Assembly: GCA_913775715.1 (NCBI GenBank)
Contig: CAJYMC010000009.1
Span: 1 to 64,000, forward strand
Reading direction: 5' to 3'
DNA from: an uncultured Exiguobacterium sp.
GTDB lineage: Bacteria > Bacillota > Bacilli > Exiguobacteriales > Exiguobacteriaceae
DNA length: 64,000 bases
This document shows positions 38,364 to 51,299 of this stretch, piece after piece. The translations under genes were made by a program, and so were the position numbers. Each line of letters opens with the position of its first letter. Within the stretch, counting starts at the first letter, position 1. The notes beneath the pieces were generated by a model. That model did no database searches. It was not told the origin of the DNA and saw only the letters and a program-made list of their open reading frames with translations.

Positions 38364-38744
38364 TCATCCCCAGCGTTTCGCATAAATCGATTCCAGTTCT
38401 TTGTAATTCTCTAAGCATTTTCGTACAAAAGCATCCGTCTCTGGATTCAGTCCTTCAAGACGTGCCACGTCCTTGTCATATGCCTGCCGTAAGCTCGTCG
38501 CATAATCCGGAATCTCTCCGTCATACGCATAAACGACTGCGGGTGAAACCGTGATCTTTTCGTGCTTATGCAAGGCGGTCCGGATATGAAAGAGCGGGAC
38601 ATCGACTTGGTTCGGTTGGTGAAGATCTCCTTGAACCGGATGCTTTTCGACAGCCAATACCTCAACGACGAGACCTTGTGGACGTTCGGCGAATAATCTT
38701 CCGAAATACTTTCCTGTCTTATACGTAAAGCGGATGTGCGTCAT
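38364..38744 (-). CDS. kapB: Kinase-associated protein B (KapB) family
   Basis: The 126-aa protein carries the family blocks FTYKTGKYFGRLFAE, VLAVEKHPVQGDLHQPNQVDVPLFH and VYAYDGEIPDYATSLRQA. KapB was tied to sporulation kinase output in B. subtilis. Exiguobacterium does not sporulate, so its role here must differ. No lipoprotein signal is visible. Confidence 0.82.
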   Translation of the reverse strand: MTHIRFTYKTGKYFGRLFAERPQGLVVEVLAVEKHPVQGDLHQPNQVDVPLFHIRTALHKHEKITVSPAVVYAYDGEIPDYATSLRQAYDKDVARLEGLNPETDAFVRKCLENYKELESIYAKRWG

Positions 38745-38774
38745 CTTTTTTCCTTCTTCCTTCTCACAGTTTTG

Positions 38775-39257
38775 TCACATTTCGTGCCGGCGAAGCGGCT
38801 GACTCGAGACGCGTTCATTCGGTGCGATGTCCCGATGAACGACCGATCCGGCACCAACGACGGCACCATCTCCAATCGACACGCCCGGTAGGATCGTCAC
38901 GTTCGCGCCAATCAAGACGTTACTTCCGATGATGACGTCACCTAAACGGTACTCCGTCGTCAAATATTCATGGCAGAGAATCGTCGTATTGAAACCGATG
39001 ATCGTATTGTCACCAATCGTGATCCGCTCCGGGAACATCGTGTCTGGCATCACCATCAAGGCAAGTGCCGTCTTCTCCCCGATCTTCATCCGAAGACAAG
39101 TCCGATAGAGCGTGTTCTTGAAGCGTAGCGACGGAGCAAACCGACCGATCGTGATGATCGTAAAGCACCACATCACTTTAAAGAACGACACCGTCCGGTA
39201 CATATGCCAGAGTGGATTCGTCGTTCCGACTTGAAATCGATCAGTTCGCCGCGCCAT
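38775..39257 (-). CDS. yvoF: Hexapeptide-repeat acyltransferase (YvoF-like)
   Basis: The 160-aa protein has left-handed beta-helix repeats (ITIGDNTIIGFNTTILCHEYL, GDVIIGSNVLIGANVTILPGVSIGDGAVVGAGSVV) of the maltose/galactoside acetyltransferase type. The acceptor is unknown. ATG 39257 sits behind GGAGGAACAAA and inside the end of ppaX (17-bp overlap), matching the B. subtilis hprK-lgt-ppaX-yvoF order. Confidence 0.88.
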   Translation of the reverse strand: MARRTDRFQVGTTNPLWHMYRTVSFFKVMWCFTIITIGRFAPSLRFKNTLYRTCLRMKIGEKTALALMVMPDTMFPERITIGDNTIIGFNTTILCHEYLTTEYRLGDVIIGSNVLIGANVTILPGVSIGDGAVVGAGSVVHRDIAPNERVSSQPLRRHEM

Positions 39258-39897
39258 TTTGTTCCTCCAGCCAAGCAGCAAGATGGTCCATCGAATCAAT
39301 GATGATGTCCGGCTCGAGGGCTTCTAAGTACGCGCGACCTTTGATCGCCCAACCGACCGCGACTGTCTTCAGTCCCGCGTTCTTACCACCGAGAATGTCC
39401 GTATCGTTGTCACCGACCATGATTGTTTCGCTTGCTGTTGCTCCAAGCAACTGCATCGCTTTTTCGAACGGCTCAACGGCTGGTTTTTCTTCCGTTACGT
39501 CGTCGGCTGCGATGACGGCGTCAAAGAGTGAAGTCAATCCGAATAACTCGATGCCGCGGAGAGCGACACGACGACTTTTCGACGTGACGACCGCCATCTT
39601 GTAACCTGCTTCATGCAGACGGCGTAATCCGTCAAGCACACCCGGATACTCGAGTACGAGCGCATCATGCATCGCGATGTTATAGCTGCGATAAAAAGCG
39701 ACCATCTCTTTCCACTGTTCCGCATTCATCGCCGAGAACGATTTTTCTAGCGTCGGACCGATGAACGGAAGCAGTTCCGCTTCCGTGAACGTCCGGTCAG
39801 GGTAATAGTAACTGAGCGTATGCTCGAAGCTCTTTAAAATCAATGGATTCGTGTCGATCAACGTTCCATCTAAATCAAACAAAAGTGTGCGAATCAT
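39241..39897 (-). CDS. ppaX: Pyrophosphatase PpaX (HAD family)
   Basis: The 218-aa HAD hydrolase has D8 and D10 in FDLDGTLIDTN, SKSRR (motif II/III) and GDNDTDILGGKNAG. PpaX hydrolyses the pyrophosphate released when HprK/P dephosphorylates HPr-Ser-P, which fits its position after hprK and lgt. A phosphoglycolate-phosphatase-like role is the alternative. Confidence 0.92.
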   Translation of the reverse strand: MIRTLLFDLDGTLIDTNPLILKSFEHTLSYYYPDRTFTEAELLPFIGPTLEKSFSAMNAEQWKEMVAFYRSYNIAMHDALVLEYPGVLDGLRRLHEAGYKMAVVTSKSRRVALRGIELFGLTSLFDAVIAADDVTEEKPAVEPFEKAMQLLGATASETIMVGDNDTDILGGKNAGLKTVAVGWAIKGRAYLEALEPDIIIDSMDHLAAWLEEQNGAAN

Positions 39898-39900
39898 TGA

Positions 39901-40731
39901 TTACTTCGCCTCCTTTTTTGAACCGTCCAAGTAACGAACGGCGTTTCGACGAACAACCATCATGATCACACCGAAGATGATCAGACAGATCGAGACGATT
40001 TGCGCTGTCCGGAGTCCATCAGCCATCAGACTGTCCGTCCGGAGTCCTTCGATATAGTAGCGTCCGATCGAATACCAAATCAAGTAACCGAGGAAGACAT
40101 ATCCACGACGTGGGTTGAACTTCATCCGCCAGATAATTAACAGAATGACACCGATGATGTTCCAGATGCTTTCATAGAGGAATGTCGGTAAATAGTACGT
40201 TCCATCGATATACATCTGATTGACGATCCAGTTCGGCAAGTGCAATGTATCTTGCAAGTACGACCACGTCGTCTCGCCACCGTGTGCTTCTTGGTTGAAG
40301 AAGTTGCCCCAACGTCCGACGGCTTGTCCGAACAAGAGCGACGGTGCCAGGATATCAGCGATCTGCCAGAACGAAATCTTTTTCTTACGCGTATAGATGA
40401 TGACTGTCAAAATCGCCCCGATAATTGCTCCATGGATCGCAATCCCACCTTGGCGAATGTTGATGATTTGATCGAGATGCTGACTGTAGTAGTCCCACTC
40501 GAACGTGACATAGTAAATCCGAGCGCAGATGATACTGATCGGAATCGACCAAATGACGACATCGACCGCATACTCTTCGTTGAAGCCGATTCGCTTCGAC
40601 TCGAAGATTGCGATCAACAGACCAACGACCGCACCGAGCGCAATGACGATGCCGTACCAGTAAATCGGTACCGGACCAAGATTGATTGCGACACGATCAA
40701 ACGTTGGCTGTACAGAGGCTAAAGTTCCCAT
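39901..40731 (-). CDS. lgt: Prolipoprotein diacylglyceryl transferase
   Basis: The 276-aa protein has seven membrane segments and the Lgt signature near GRWGNFFNQEAHGG, plus IHGAIIGA. It adds diacylglycerol to the lipobox cysteine of preproteins such as RbsB and CccB in this window. ATG 40731 overlaps the hprK stop by one base (TGATG). Confidence 0.97.
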   Translation of the reverse strand: MGTLASVQPTFDRVAINLGPVPIYWYGIVIALGAVVGLLIAIFESKRIGFNEEYAVDVVIWSIPISIICARIYYVTFEWDYYSQHLDQIINIRQGGIAIHGAIIGAILTVIIYTRKKKISFWQIADILAPSLLFGQAVGRWGNFFNQEAHGGETTWSYLQDTLHLPNWIVNQMYIDGTYYLPTFLYESIWNIIGVILLIIWRMKFNPRRGYVFLGYLIWYSIGRYYIEGLRTDSLMADGLRTAQIVSICLIIFGVIMMVVRRNAVRYLDGSKKEAK

Positions 40732-41666
40732 CAAAGACCACCATTCCCATCTTCAATTGCTTGTGCGAGACGTCCCGCGAATTCTTCTGCTGTGTTGATG
40801 CCCATATTCTTCAGACGATAGTTCATCGCTGCCACTTCGATGATGACAGCAAGGTTTCGTCCAGGACGAACCGGAATCGTCAGGAACGGGATTTCCGTAT
40901 CGATGATTTGAAGTGTTTCTTGATCGAGACCGACACGGTCATAGACTTTCGATTGATCCCAAATCTCAAGGTTACAGACGAGGCTGATCTTCTTGTGCGA
41001 GCGAACAGCACCTGCACCGAACAACGTCATCACGTCGATGATCCCGATTCCACGAATCTCAAGCAGATGTTGAATCAACTTCGGTGCCGTCCCAACAAGA
41101 ATCCCGTCACCAGTTTGACGAATCTCAACCGAGTCGTCCGCGACGAGACGGTGACCCCGCTTAACGAGTTCGAGTGCTGTTTCCGATTTACCAACACCAC
41201 TTGCCCCTTTGATGAAGACACCGACACCATAGATATCGACAAGGACACCATGCATCGCTGTCGTCGGCGCGAGTTCCGCTTCGAGGAAGTTCGTGATCTG
41301 AGATTCGACCGATGTCGTATGCCCTTTTGTCGTCAACAGTGGCACGTTCGTCTCGTCCGCGGCTTGGATGATTGCTTCCGGAACTTCGAATCCTCGTGTG
41401 ATCAAAATACCGGGTGTTTCATCCGTACAGAGGACATTCGCCCGTTCGCGTTGTTCCTCATACGTTAAGTTATTAAAGAACGTCAATTCCGTTTTACCGA
41501 GAATCTGAAGACGTTCTGCCGGGTAATAGGCATAATAACCGGCAAGCACAAGGCCAGGTCGGCACAAATCAGCCGTCAGAATCGGGCGGTGTAAGCCCTC
41601 TTCTCCCGTGACGATGTGGAGATTGAATTGTTTTACGATTTCAGCTGTTCGCACTTTTGGTTGCAC
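40731..41666 (-). CDS. hprK: HPr kinase/phosphorylase
   Basis: The 311-aa protein has Walker [15 protein letters not shown] (about 152-165) and the C-terminal signature [19 protein letters not shown]. It phosphorylates HPr on Ser46 in response to glycolytic intermediates, which activates CcpA. That ties it to the cre site in the rbs promoter. Translation starts at GTG 41666 behind AAAGGGG. Confidence 0.97.
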   Translation of the reverse strand: MQPKVRTAEIVKQFNLHIVTGEEGLHRPILTADLCRPGLVLAGYYAYYPAERLQILGKTELTFFNNLTYEEQRERANVLCTDETPGILITRGFEVPEAIIQAADETNVPLLTTKGHTTSVESQITNFLEAELAPTTAMHGVLVDIYGVGVFIKGASGVGKSETALELVKRGHRLVADDSVEIRQTGDGILVGTAPKLIQHLLEIRGIGIIDVMTLFGAGAVRSHKKISLVCNLEIWDQSKVYDRVGLDQETLQIIDTEIPFLTIPVRPGRNLAVIIEVAAMNYRLKNMGINTAEEFAGRLAQAIEDGNGGL

Positions 41667-41789
41667 GCTTCGTCAGCCCCTTTCACTTGAAGTATTGTAC
41701 CATATTTTTATTCGGTTCATGGAATTGGATTAGAAGCATGATTTCTTGGGAATGGAATAAAGAGTTAATATTTTGAAGGAGGTTTTGCC

Positions 41790-42176
41790 ATGATGTCAGG
41801 TGGCGGTATTTGGTTTGTTTTAGTACTTATTTTATTTGGGGTCCTCGCAATCGCTGGTTTCGTATATCTCGTGATTTCGCTCATCGATATGTGGAAAGCC
41901 TACTCCCGGAATCAAGATCAAACAGCCCTTTTATTCTTCATCATTTCCATTATCGGGATCTTCATCAGTGGGTCTTTCATCTCTTACGTCCTCGCAATCA
42001 TCTTCTATTGGAATCGGGCACGCGGAAAGAGTTGGCTCGGCATCGGTCTGATCCTCGTGTCGATTTTCCTCGCGATTATCGGTGTCATCGCCTTACTCTC
42101 GTTCGGGTATGACATGAACAACATCGAAAACATGAACTTCGATGAACCGATGATGGATCAGGACTACAACTATTAA
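41790..42176 (+). CDS. Membrane protein of unknown function
   Basis: The 128-aa protein has three membrane segments (about 8-32, 48-70, 80-105) with a positively charged loop (YWNRARGKSW) and a very acidic, methionine/asparagine-rich tail (NNIENMNFDEPMMDQDYNY). AAGGAGG precedes ATG 41790. It resembles small DUF-type Bacillales membrane proteins, but I cannot name a family. Confidence 0.75.
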   Translation: MMSGGGIWFVLVLILFGVLAIAGFVYLVISLIDMWKAYSRNQDQTALLFFIISIIGIFISGSFISYVLAIIFYWNRARGKSWLGIGLILVSIFLAIIGVIALLSFGYDMNNIENMNFDEPMMDQDYNY

Positions 42177-42184
42177 TGTAAGCT

Positions 42185-42219
42185 ACACCCATCTTCTTAT
42201 GAGGATGGGTGTTTGTTTA
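42185..42219 (+). terminator. Terminator of the 128-aa membrane protein gene
   Basis: Stem ACACCCATC / GATGGGTGT with a T-rich tail, 9 bp after the stop. Confidence 0.82.
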
Positions 42220-42302
42220 TCTAAAGAAAAACATAGCGATGTACCCTTTTCTTTTACTTACTTTCCTCAGGCGAGACACGAGCCACGTAAAAAGCAGATA
42301 CA

Positions 42303-42341
42303 TAAAAACAGCTACCTGATTCGATTAAGAATCAAGTAGCT
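42303..42341 (-). terminator. Terminator of yvlB
   Basis: Minus-strand 13-bp stem AGCTACTTGATTC / GAATCAGGTAGCT followed by GTTTTT. Confidence 0.85.
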
Positions 42342-42353
42342 ATTATCTATTTC

Positions 42354-43463
42354 TTATAACGCTTGTGGACTGAGGTGAACACCGTGCGTGACCGAAATCG
42401 TACCTGTCTTCGTATCCGCTTCGACCTCGATTTTTGGTGAACGGCCGCGTCCTGATACGAAATGGAGTTTCCGGTTGACGATCTCTTTTTGATCCCGAAT
42501 CAATTCCATGTCGTCCAAGTTGCAGTTGAGACCACCAAAGTTCGTCTCGAGTTCCCCGTAGACTTCAGCGCCATGCGGCAACATCAAGGCGATGCTTCCA
42601 GCAAGTGACGAGGCTTTGACTTTCGCATTTTGCGCTGTCTTCAGCTCGCAACGGACGTTTCCGTTCGCTGTTTTCAGTTCTGAACGTTCGAAGACACCAG
42701 TCGTGATGATTTGACCGTTGGCTGTCTTCGCTTTCAAGACCTTCAACTCCGACTCTTCGATTTCGATCGAGCCGTTCGCTGTCGATACTTTGACATCCTC
42801 ACTGAAGAGGTCACGGACGTTAACCCGACCGTTCGCCGTCATCAGTTGAGCGGACGTCGTATCGAGTGACGATAACGAAATCTCACCGTTCAACGTCTGT
42901 AAGACGAATGACTCGTAATGACGGCGTGGTACTTTCAGGTGGACCGTCGCTCGAACACTCTTATCCTTCAAACGAATTGAGAGTGTATTCGCCGACACTG
43001 CGTGCTGAACAGCAGCTTGTAGTTGCTCAAGCGCCTGTTCTTCCGTCACCTGTTGGCGGCGGAGCGGACGTCCTGTCACCGTTAATTCGCATTCTTCGAG
43101 ATCACTTGGTTCGACGACCAAGTTCGCATTGAACAGATCAACGTGAACCGTCTCACCACTGAACGGGAATTGTTTGACGTAGGTGACGTTCGGACCAGAT
43201 GCCTGATTGAGCGAAAGATCACTATCCTTGATTCGGCTGACGAGATTATCGAACGCTGACATGACTTTCGTCGTCAGTGAATCGACAGAATACTGGTCAA
43301 CCCGATCATACTGTTCTGGTTCATCGACGTACTTATGTTCACTGGCAGAAGTTGCACGTTCGTCGATCGCTTCGAGTCGCTCGAGTTTATCGAGTGCCTC
43401 ATCAATCGTTAACTTTCCTTCTTTGACTTGCTCCAAAATCAATTGACGCATATCTTGCTTCAT
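42354..43463 (-). CDS. yvlB: DUF4097 beta-helix protein with SHOCT-like N terminus (YvlB-like)
   Basis: The 369-aa protein starts with a short helical SHOCT-like motif (RQLILEQVKEGKLTIDEALDKLERLE), then a repeat-rich beta domain with recurring TANG (LMTANGRV, VSTANGSI, AKTANGQI, LKTANGNV). This adhesin-like DUF4097 fold is seen in YvlB/LiaG proteins linked to envelope stress. ATG 43463 has AGGAGG upstream. It lies beside uvrA, as yvlB does in B. subtilis. Confidence 0.87.
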   Translation of the reverse strand: MKQDMRQLILEQVKEGKLTIDEALDKLERLEAIDERATSASEHKYVDEPEQYDRVDQYSVDSLTTKVMSAFDNLVSRIKDSDLSLNQASGPNVTYVKQFPFSGETVHVDLFNANLVVEPSDLEECELTVTGRPLRRQQVTEEQALEQLQAAVQHAVSANTLSIRLKDKSVRATVHLKVPRRHYESFVLQTLNGEISLSSLDTTSAQLMTANGRVNVRDLFSEDVKVSTANGSIEIEESELKVLKAKTANGQIITTGVFERSELKTANGNVRCELKTAQNAKVKASSLAGSIALMLPHGAEVYGELETNFGGLNCNLDDMELIRDQKEIVNRKLHFVSGRGRSPKIEVEADTKTGTISVTHGVHLSPQAL

Positions 43464-43563
43464 GAACCGTTCCCTCCTATTCTTGAACCTCAAACGTGTG
43501 TTACGTGATACTTTCGTTTAAGTTCCCTTAGTTCCTTCTTACGAATCCTCATCCACAAAAGTT

Positions 43564-46420
<2,857 letters not shown>

Positions 46421-46428
<8 letters not shown>

Positions 46429-48388
46429 CTGCTTTCAATTCTAATATGAGATCGCGAAGCTCGGCAGCTCGTTCGAACTGCATGTCTTTCGCCGCTTGAC
46501 GCATCTCTTGGTCAAGCTGTTCAAGCAACGTTTCACGCTCCGGTTTTTTGAGTTTGTTGAACTTCTCGAGTTTTTCGACGGTATCGTCGCTCTCGATTGT
46601 CGTACTGATGACACCACGCACGTCTTTTTTGATCGTCTGCGGCGTAATGCCATGTTCTTCGTTGAACGCCATCTGGATCGCGCGACGGCGTTCCGTCTCA
46701 TCGATCGCACGTTGCATCGAATCGGTGATTTTATCGGCAAACAAAATGACGTGTCCTTCCGCGTTCCGAGCCGCCCGACCAATCGTTTGAATCAGCGAAC
46801 GGTCCGAACGCAAGAAGCCTTCCTTATCGGCATCAAGAATCGTCACGAGTGAGACTTCCGGAATATCGAGTCCTTCTCGTAACAAGTTGATTCCGACAAG
46901 GACATCATATTTCCCGAGTCGTAAGTCACGGATGATTTCAATTCGCTCGAGTGTCTTGATCTCCGAGTGCATGTAGTTGACCTTGACGCCATTTTCTTTC
47001 AAGTAATCGGTCAAGTCTTCTGCCATCTTCTTCGTCAGCGTCGTCACGAGAACACGTTCGTTCTTCGCGACCCGGTCACGGATGTTATCCATCAAGTAAT
47101 CGATTTGTCCCGTAATCGGATGAATCTCAATCGTCGGATCGACGAGACCGGTCGGACGGATGATTTGCTCGACCATCTCTTTTGAATGTTCGAGTTCATA
47201 CGGTCCTGGTGTCGCCGAGATATAGATCGCCTGACTGACTTTTTCCTCGAACTCCTCGAACCGTAACGGACGGTTGTCTTTTGCCGAAGGGAGACGGAAG
47301 CCGTGATCGACGAGGACTTGTTTTCGTGCCTGGTCCCCGTTGTACATCCCGCGAATTTGCGGCAGCGTGACGTGCGACTCATCGGCAACGAGTAAGAAAT
47401 CTTTCGGGAAGTAATCGAGCAATGTATACGGTGTTGCCCCTTCCGGCATCAAGTTCAAATGACGTGAATAGTTCTCGATTCCGGAGCAATAGCCCATCTC
47501 ACGCATCATCTCGAGATCGTAGTTCGTCCGTTGTTCGAGCCGTTGCGCTTCGAGCAACTGATTGTCTTCGCGTAACTTCGCAAGCTGGACCTCTAGTTCC
47601 TTCTCGATGTTTGCGATTGCTTTTTGCAGACGGGTATCCCCCGTCACGAAGTGGGACGCCGGGAAGATTGAGATGTGCTCGCGGTCCGCGACGATCTCAC
47701 CTGTCAGTGGATCCATGTCACGGATCCGTTCAATTTCGTCACCGAAGAACTCGACCCGGACACACTGTTCGTCGCGTGACGCCGGGAAGATTTCGACGAC
47801 GTCTCCGCGGACGCGGAACCGTCCGCGCTGGAAATCGATATCGTTACGCTCATACTGAATGTCGATCAGACGACGGAGCATCTCGTTCCGCCCCATCTCA
47901 TTGCCGACACGCAGGGATAAGACGTGATTGTTGTACTCTTCCGGGTTACCGAGACCATAGATACACGAGACAGACGCAACGATCAAGACGTCCTCCCGTT
48001 CGAACAGGGCGGACGTCGCCGAGTGGCGCAATTTATCGATCTCATCGTTAATCGAAGAGTCCTTCTCAATGAACGTATCCGTCGACGGAACGTATGCTTC
48101 CGGTTGGTAATAGTCATAAAAACTAACGAAGTATTCGACCGCATTGTTTGGGAAGAATTCCTTGAACTCCGAGTAGAGTTGTCCCGCTAGTGTTTTGTTG
48201 TGGGCAAGAACGAGCGTCGGTTTCTTGATTTCCTTGATGACGTTTGAGACCGTGAACGTCTTCCCGGTACCAGTCGCTCCAAGCAACGTCTGATGTCGTT
48301 CGCCTTGTTTTAGCCCAGTCACCAATTTTTCGATTGCCGTCGGCTGATCACCGCCTGGTTCAAATGGTGAAACGAGTTCAAAATCCAT
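46421..48388 (-). CDS. uvrB: Excinuclease ABC subunit B
   Basis: The 655-aa helicase-like protein has Walker A GATGTGKT, the damage-binding beta-hairpin [27 protein letters not shown], and a C-terminal UVR motif ([27 protein letters not shown]). ATG 48388 behind GGGGGAAG gives the standard MDFELVSPF start. It is first in the uvrB-uvrA operon; the AT-rich 48389-48550 stretch upstream probably holds the promoter. Confidence 0.99.
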
Positions 48389-48550
48389 CGTTTGCTTCCC
48401 CCTCATCACGTTAAAAAATCTATTTCTATTGTATCACTTTACGAACAAACATTCGATTATGAAGTGCTCCTTTTAGGAAGTTACCCTTTTTTTCGAAAAT
48501 GCAAAAGTTTCTTTTTGCATCGAATGTTGAGCCTCGATTTCTCTGCCGAC

Positions 48551-48587
48551 AAAAAAATCCCCGTCACGGCTGTTCCGTAACAGGGAT
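48551..48587 (-). terminator. Terminator of the minJ-ctpB region
   Basis: Minus-strand 13-bp stem ATCCCTGTTACGG / CCGTGACGGGGAT followed by T7, after the PDZ protein stop at 48595. Confidence 0.92.
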
Positions 48588-48594
48588 GTACTCG

Positions 48595-49758
48595 TTAATG
48601 TAAGGACCGCACTTTAGTGCGACCATGAACCGGCTCGTTGACGAACAAGATGCCGAGCTCATGATGATCTTGTTCATAGAAGGCACGTTGCGCAAAACGG
48701 ATGTCTCCGTTATGGTTCATGACTTCAAGACGCAGATACGGTTTGTGTTTTTGAATCGCTTCGTAAAACGATGCTTCTGAGTCGACCTTTTCACCATTGA
48801 CCTTATAGATTGCTTCACCCGGAATCAAGCCCATCTCAGCAGCCGGTTTATCAGGCAATGTCCCGAGGATGACGGCACCACGCGTTCCATTGAGGAACAA
48901 TGGCGTCTGCGCCCGGTTCAGGCGTTTGACCCGCTGATGCAACAAAATGTGCAAGACGATCAATAAAACGATTCCGTACAGCCATTCAGCTTGATTGGTC
49001 ACGTACGCAAGAACCGTCAAGAGAATCGCGACAAGACTCGTGATTAAACGTCCTTGAACGAGCGGACGCATCAATTCTTTCGGCAGCTTACCCGTAAAGA
49101 GGAAGCTGAAGCCGATCGGTAACCAAAGAACGATCGGAACGAGTTCTGGAAAGCTATAACGTGGCCACCACGTCTCGAGCACGTCGCCCGGAACAAAGAC
49201 AAGTAACGGCAACAACCAAAGCTTGTTCGAAGACAGCCCACCGATGAAGCGACCACGCTTCGAGACGACGAGTGACGGTGACAGGCGTCGCTTTCCGCGC
49301 CACCAGACGAGGAGACATTCCGCGACGAGCGTTAACGCGGCAAGGAGTAAAATCATCTTTGGCTCGACCGCTCGAACCGGATCAAGACGTGCATCCATTA
49401 GAAACCAGCCGGCAAGTCCAAGCAAGACGATCGACCAGAGTGGCAAGTTCAAACGCACGACGCCAATCAACAGTAAAACGCTCGAGAGTCCGAGTAACAA
49501 CAGAGCGTATTGCGGTGTCACCGTCAATCCGAGCCAGCCGCTGACGACAGACAGGACGAGACCGACGAGTAACCCCGGTAAAAGTGTTTCGAGGACATCG
49601 CTTCGTTTTCCGTGCGTCCGGGAGCGGAACAGTCCGCGTTCCCGTTTGACACGACGGATGCCGATGACCCAACTGACAAGGAGTGCTAACCACAAGGTCG
49701 GACTGGCGATGAGACTAATCGCGGTCCAACCAATTTCATCGAGTAATTCCACGCGCAT
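48595..49758 (-). CDS. minJ: Multi-pass membrane PDZ protein, MinJ-like
   Basis: The 387-aa protein has about seven membrane segments in its first 290 residues and a C-terminal PDZ domain (LGTLPDKPAAEMGLIPGEAIYKVNGEKVDSEASFYEAI). This is the layout of MinJ (YvjD), the adaptor between DivIVA and MinCD in B. subtilis, which also lies next to ctpB. Assignment rests on layout and synteny. Confidence 0.82.
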   Translation of the reverse strand: MRVELLDEIGWTAISLIASPTLWLALLVSWVIGIRRVKRERGLFRSRTHGKRSDVLETLLPGLLVGLVLSVVSGWLGLTVTPQYALLLLGLSSVLLLIGVVRLNLPLWSIVLLGLAGWFLMDARLDPVRAVEPKMILLLAALTLVAECLLVWWRGKRRLSPSLVVSKRGRFIGGLSSNKLWLLPLLVFVPGDVLETWWPRYSFPELVPIVLWLPIGFSFLFTGKLPKELMRPLVQGRLITSLVAILLTVLAYVTNQAEWLYGIVLLIVLHILLHQRVKRLNRAQTPLFLNGTRGAVILGTLPDKPAAEMGLIPGEAIYKVNGEKVDSEASFYEAIQKHKPYLRLEVMNHNGDIRFAQRAFYEQDHHELGILFVNEPVHGRTKVRSLH

Positions 49759-49780
49759 TCAGACCTCTTTCCATTCCTTA

Positions 49781-51205
49781 TTATTGAGCAGCGACCTCGA
49801 GTGCTTTTTTCCGCTGGACGTCATTCTTATCGTCCTCGAGTTTCTTCAGGAGACGTGTCTCCATCTCACCCGCTGTCTGCTGATCGATTTTTCCTGTGAC
49901 GTCGAGCTTCGCATCCTTTTGCAAGGCTTCGACAGCTTTCTTCATCGTGTCACCGAAATACCCATCCTGTCCTTTTGGCTCGAAACCGATTGCTTCGAGG
50001 ACGAGGTGAGCATTTTCAACTGATTTTCCATAATCGCCGACTTCGAGTGACTTTTGATCAGTCAAAATCTTCGTGACGTTGAAGTAAGCCGGTTGCTTGA
50101 CTTCAATCGTCGGCTTAACGCCTTTTTTATGAATCCAGTTGCCGTCCGGTGTCAGCCATTTATTCGTCGTTAACTTTAAATCGCTACCGTCTTTCAAATC
50201 ATAGGCACTTTGGACGATTCCTTTCCCGAACGATTTCGTACCGACGACCTCAGCCCCGGCACCTTCCTTCAGACCAGCTGCTAAAATCTCAGACGCTGAC
50301 GCTGATCCGCCGTCTTCGATCACGACGATGTTATAAGGTTTCTTCTCGTCTGCTTTCCCGAATTCCTGCTGTCGCTCTCCCTTATTGTTCTCGACTTGAT
50401 AAATCGGAACGTCCTTCGGAATGAACGGTGCAATCATGCTTGAGACAGCTGTTAAGAGACCACCCGGATTTCCGCGGACGTCGATGACGAGTCCATCGAT
50501 GTTCTGATTCTCGAGTTTCGCAAGACCTTTCTCGAACTCTTTAGCCGTCGGTTCTGAGAACTGTGTCACTTGCAAGACACCGATCTTTTTCCCATTAACG
50601 TCTTCGGTCGACGTATAGACCGTCTCGATTGGAATCGTATCTCGCTTGATCGAGATGTCCATCGCGTCCTGCCCACTCCGTTGAATCGTTAAGACAACAT
50701 TCGTTCCTTTTTCACCGCGGATTTTCTTGACCGCTTGATCCGTTTTTTGCCCTTTCGTCGACTTGCCATCGATCTTTAGAATGACGTCGCCCGGCTTAAT
50801 ACCTGCTTTTTCGGCCGGTGATCCTTTGATCGGAGAAACGATAACGATCGACTCACCTTTTTGCTCCAGTGTCGCACCGATTCCTTCGAACGAAGACGAC
50901 AGATTCGTATTGAATGATGCCGTTTCCGACTCATCCATGTAAACGGAATATGGATCATCGAGTACTTCCGTCATACCGGATAACGCACCGTCGAGTAATT
51001 CTTTGTCCGTTACATCTTTTAAATAATTCTGTTCGATCATCTGGCGGACCTGATCGATTTTTTTCCAATCCCCCGTCGCATTCGAAGAAGACGATGATGT
51101 CGAGACGGAATCCGTTCCGCCCGCTGCTAACATTCCAACGGCGCCTACCCCTAAACCAAGCCCGAAGGTACTGACCGCGATCACTGCTGTTGTAGATTTT
51201 TTCAC
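49781..51205 (-). CDS. ctpB: Carboxy-terminal processing protease, S41 family (CtpB-like)
   Basis: The 474-aa protein has an N-terminal membrane anchor, a PDZ domain (PIKGSPAEKAGIKPGDVILKID), an S41 peptidase core with Ser in EDGGSASASEILAAG and Lys in GTKSFGKGIVQS, and a peptidoglycan-binding domain at the C terminus (GYFGDTMKKAVEALQKD). It acts outside the membrane. In sporulating Bacilli CtpB takes part in sigma-K control; without sporulation a wall or stress role is likely. Confidence 0.95.
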   Translation of the reverse strand: MKKSTTAVIAVSTFGLGLGVGAVGMLAAGGTDSVSTSSSSSNATGDWKKIDQVRQMIEQNYLKDVTDKELLDGALSGMTEVLDDPYSVYMDESETASFNTNLSSSFEGIGATLEQKGESIVIVSPIKGSPAEKAGIKPGDVILKIDGKSTKGQKTDQAVKKIRGEKGTNVVLTIQRSGQDAMDISIKRDTIPIETVYTSTEDVNGKKIGVLQVTQFSEPTAKEFEKGLAKLENQNIDGLVIDVRGNPGGLLTAVSSMIAPFIPKDVPIYQVENNKGERQQEFGKADEKKPYNIVVIEDGGSASASEILAAGLKEGAGAEVVGTKSFGKGIVQSAYDLKDGSDLKLTTNKWLTPDGNWIHKKGVKPTIEVKQPAYFNVTKILTDQKSLEVGDYGKSVENAHLVLEAIGFEPKGQDGYFGDTMKKAVEALQKDAKLDVTGKIDQQTAGEMETRLLKKLEDDKNDVQRKKALEVAAQ

Positions 51206-51256
51206 GCTTGATTCCCCACTTCCGTTAAAAAACGCATTATTTTTTTCAGTATAGCA

Positions 51257-51285
51257 AAAAAAGATAGGTTACCCTATCTTTTCAG
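51257..51285 (-). terminator. Terminator after the EnvC-like gene
   Basis: Stem AAAAGATAGG / CCTATCTTTT with a T run, between the EnvC-like stop and ctpB. Confidence 0.82.
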
Positions 51286-51299
51286 TATTCTATGGGATG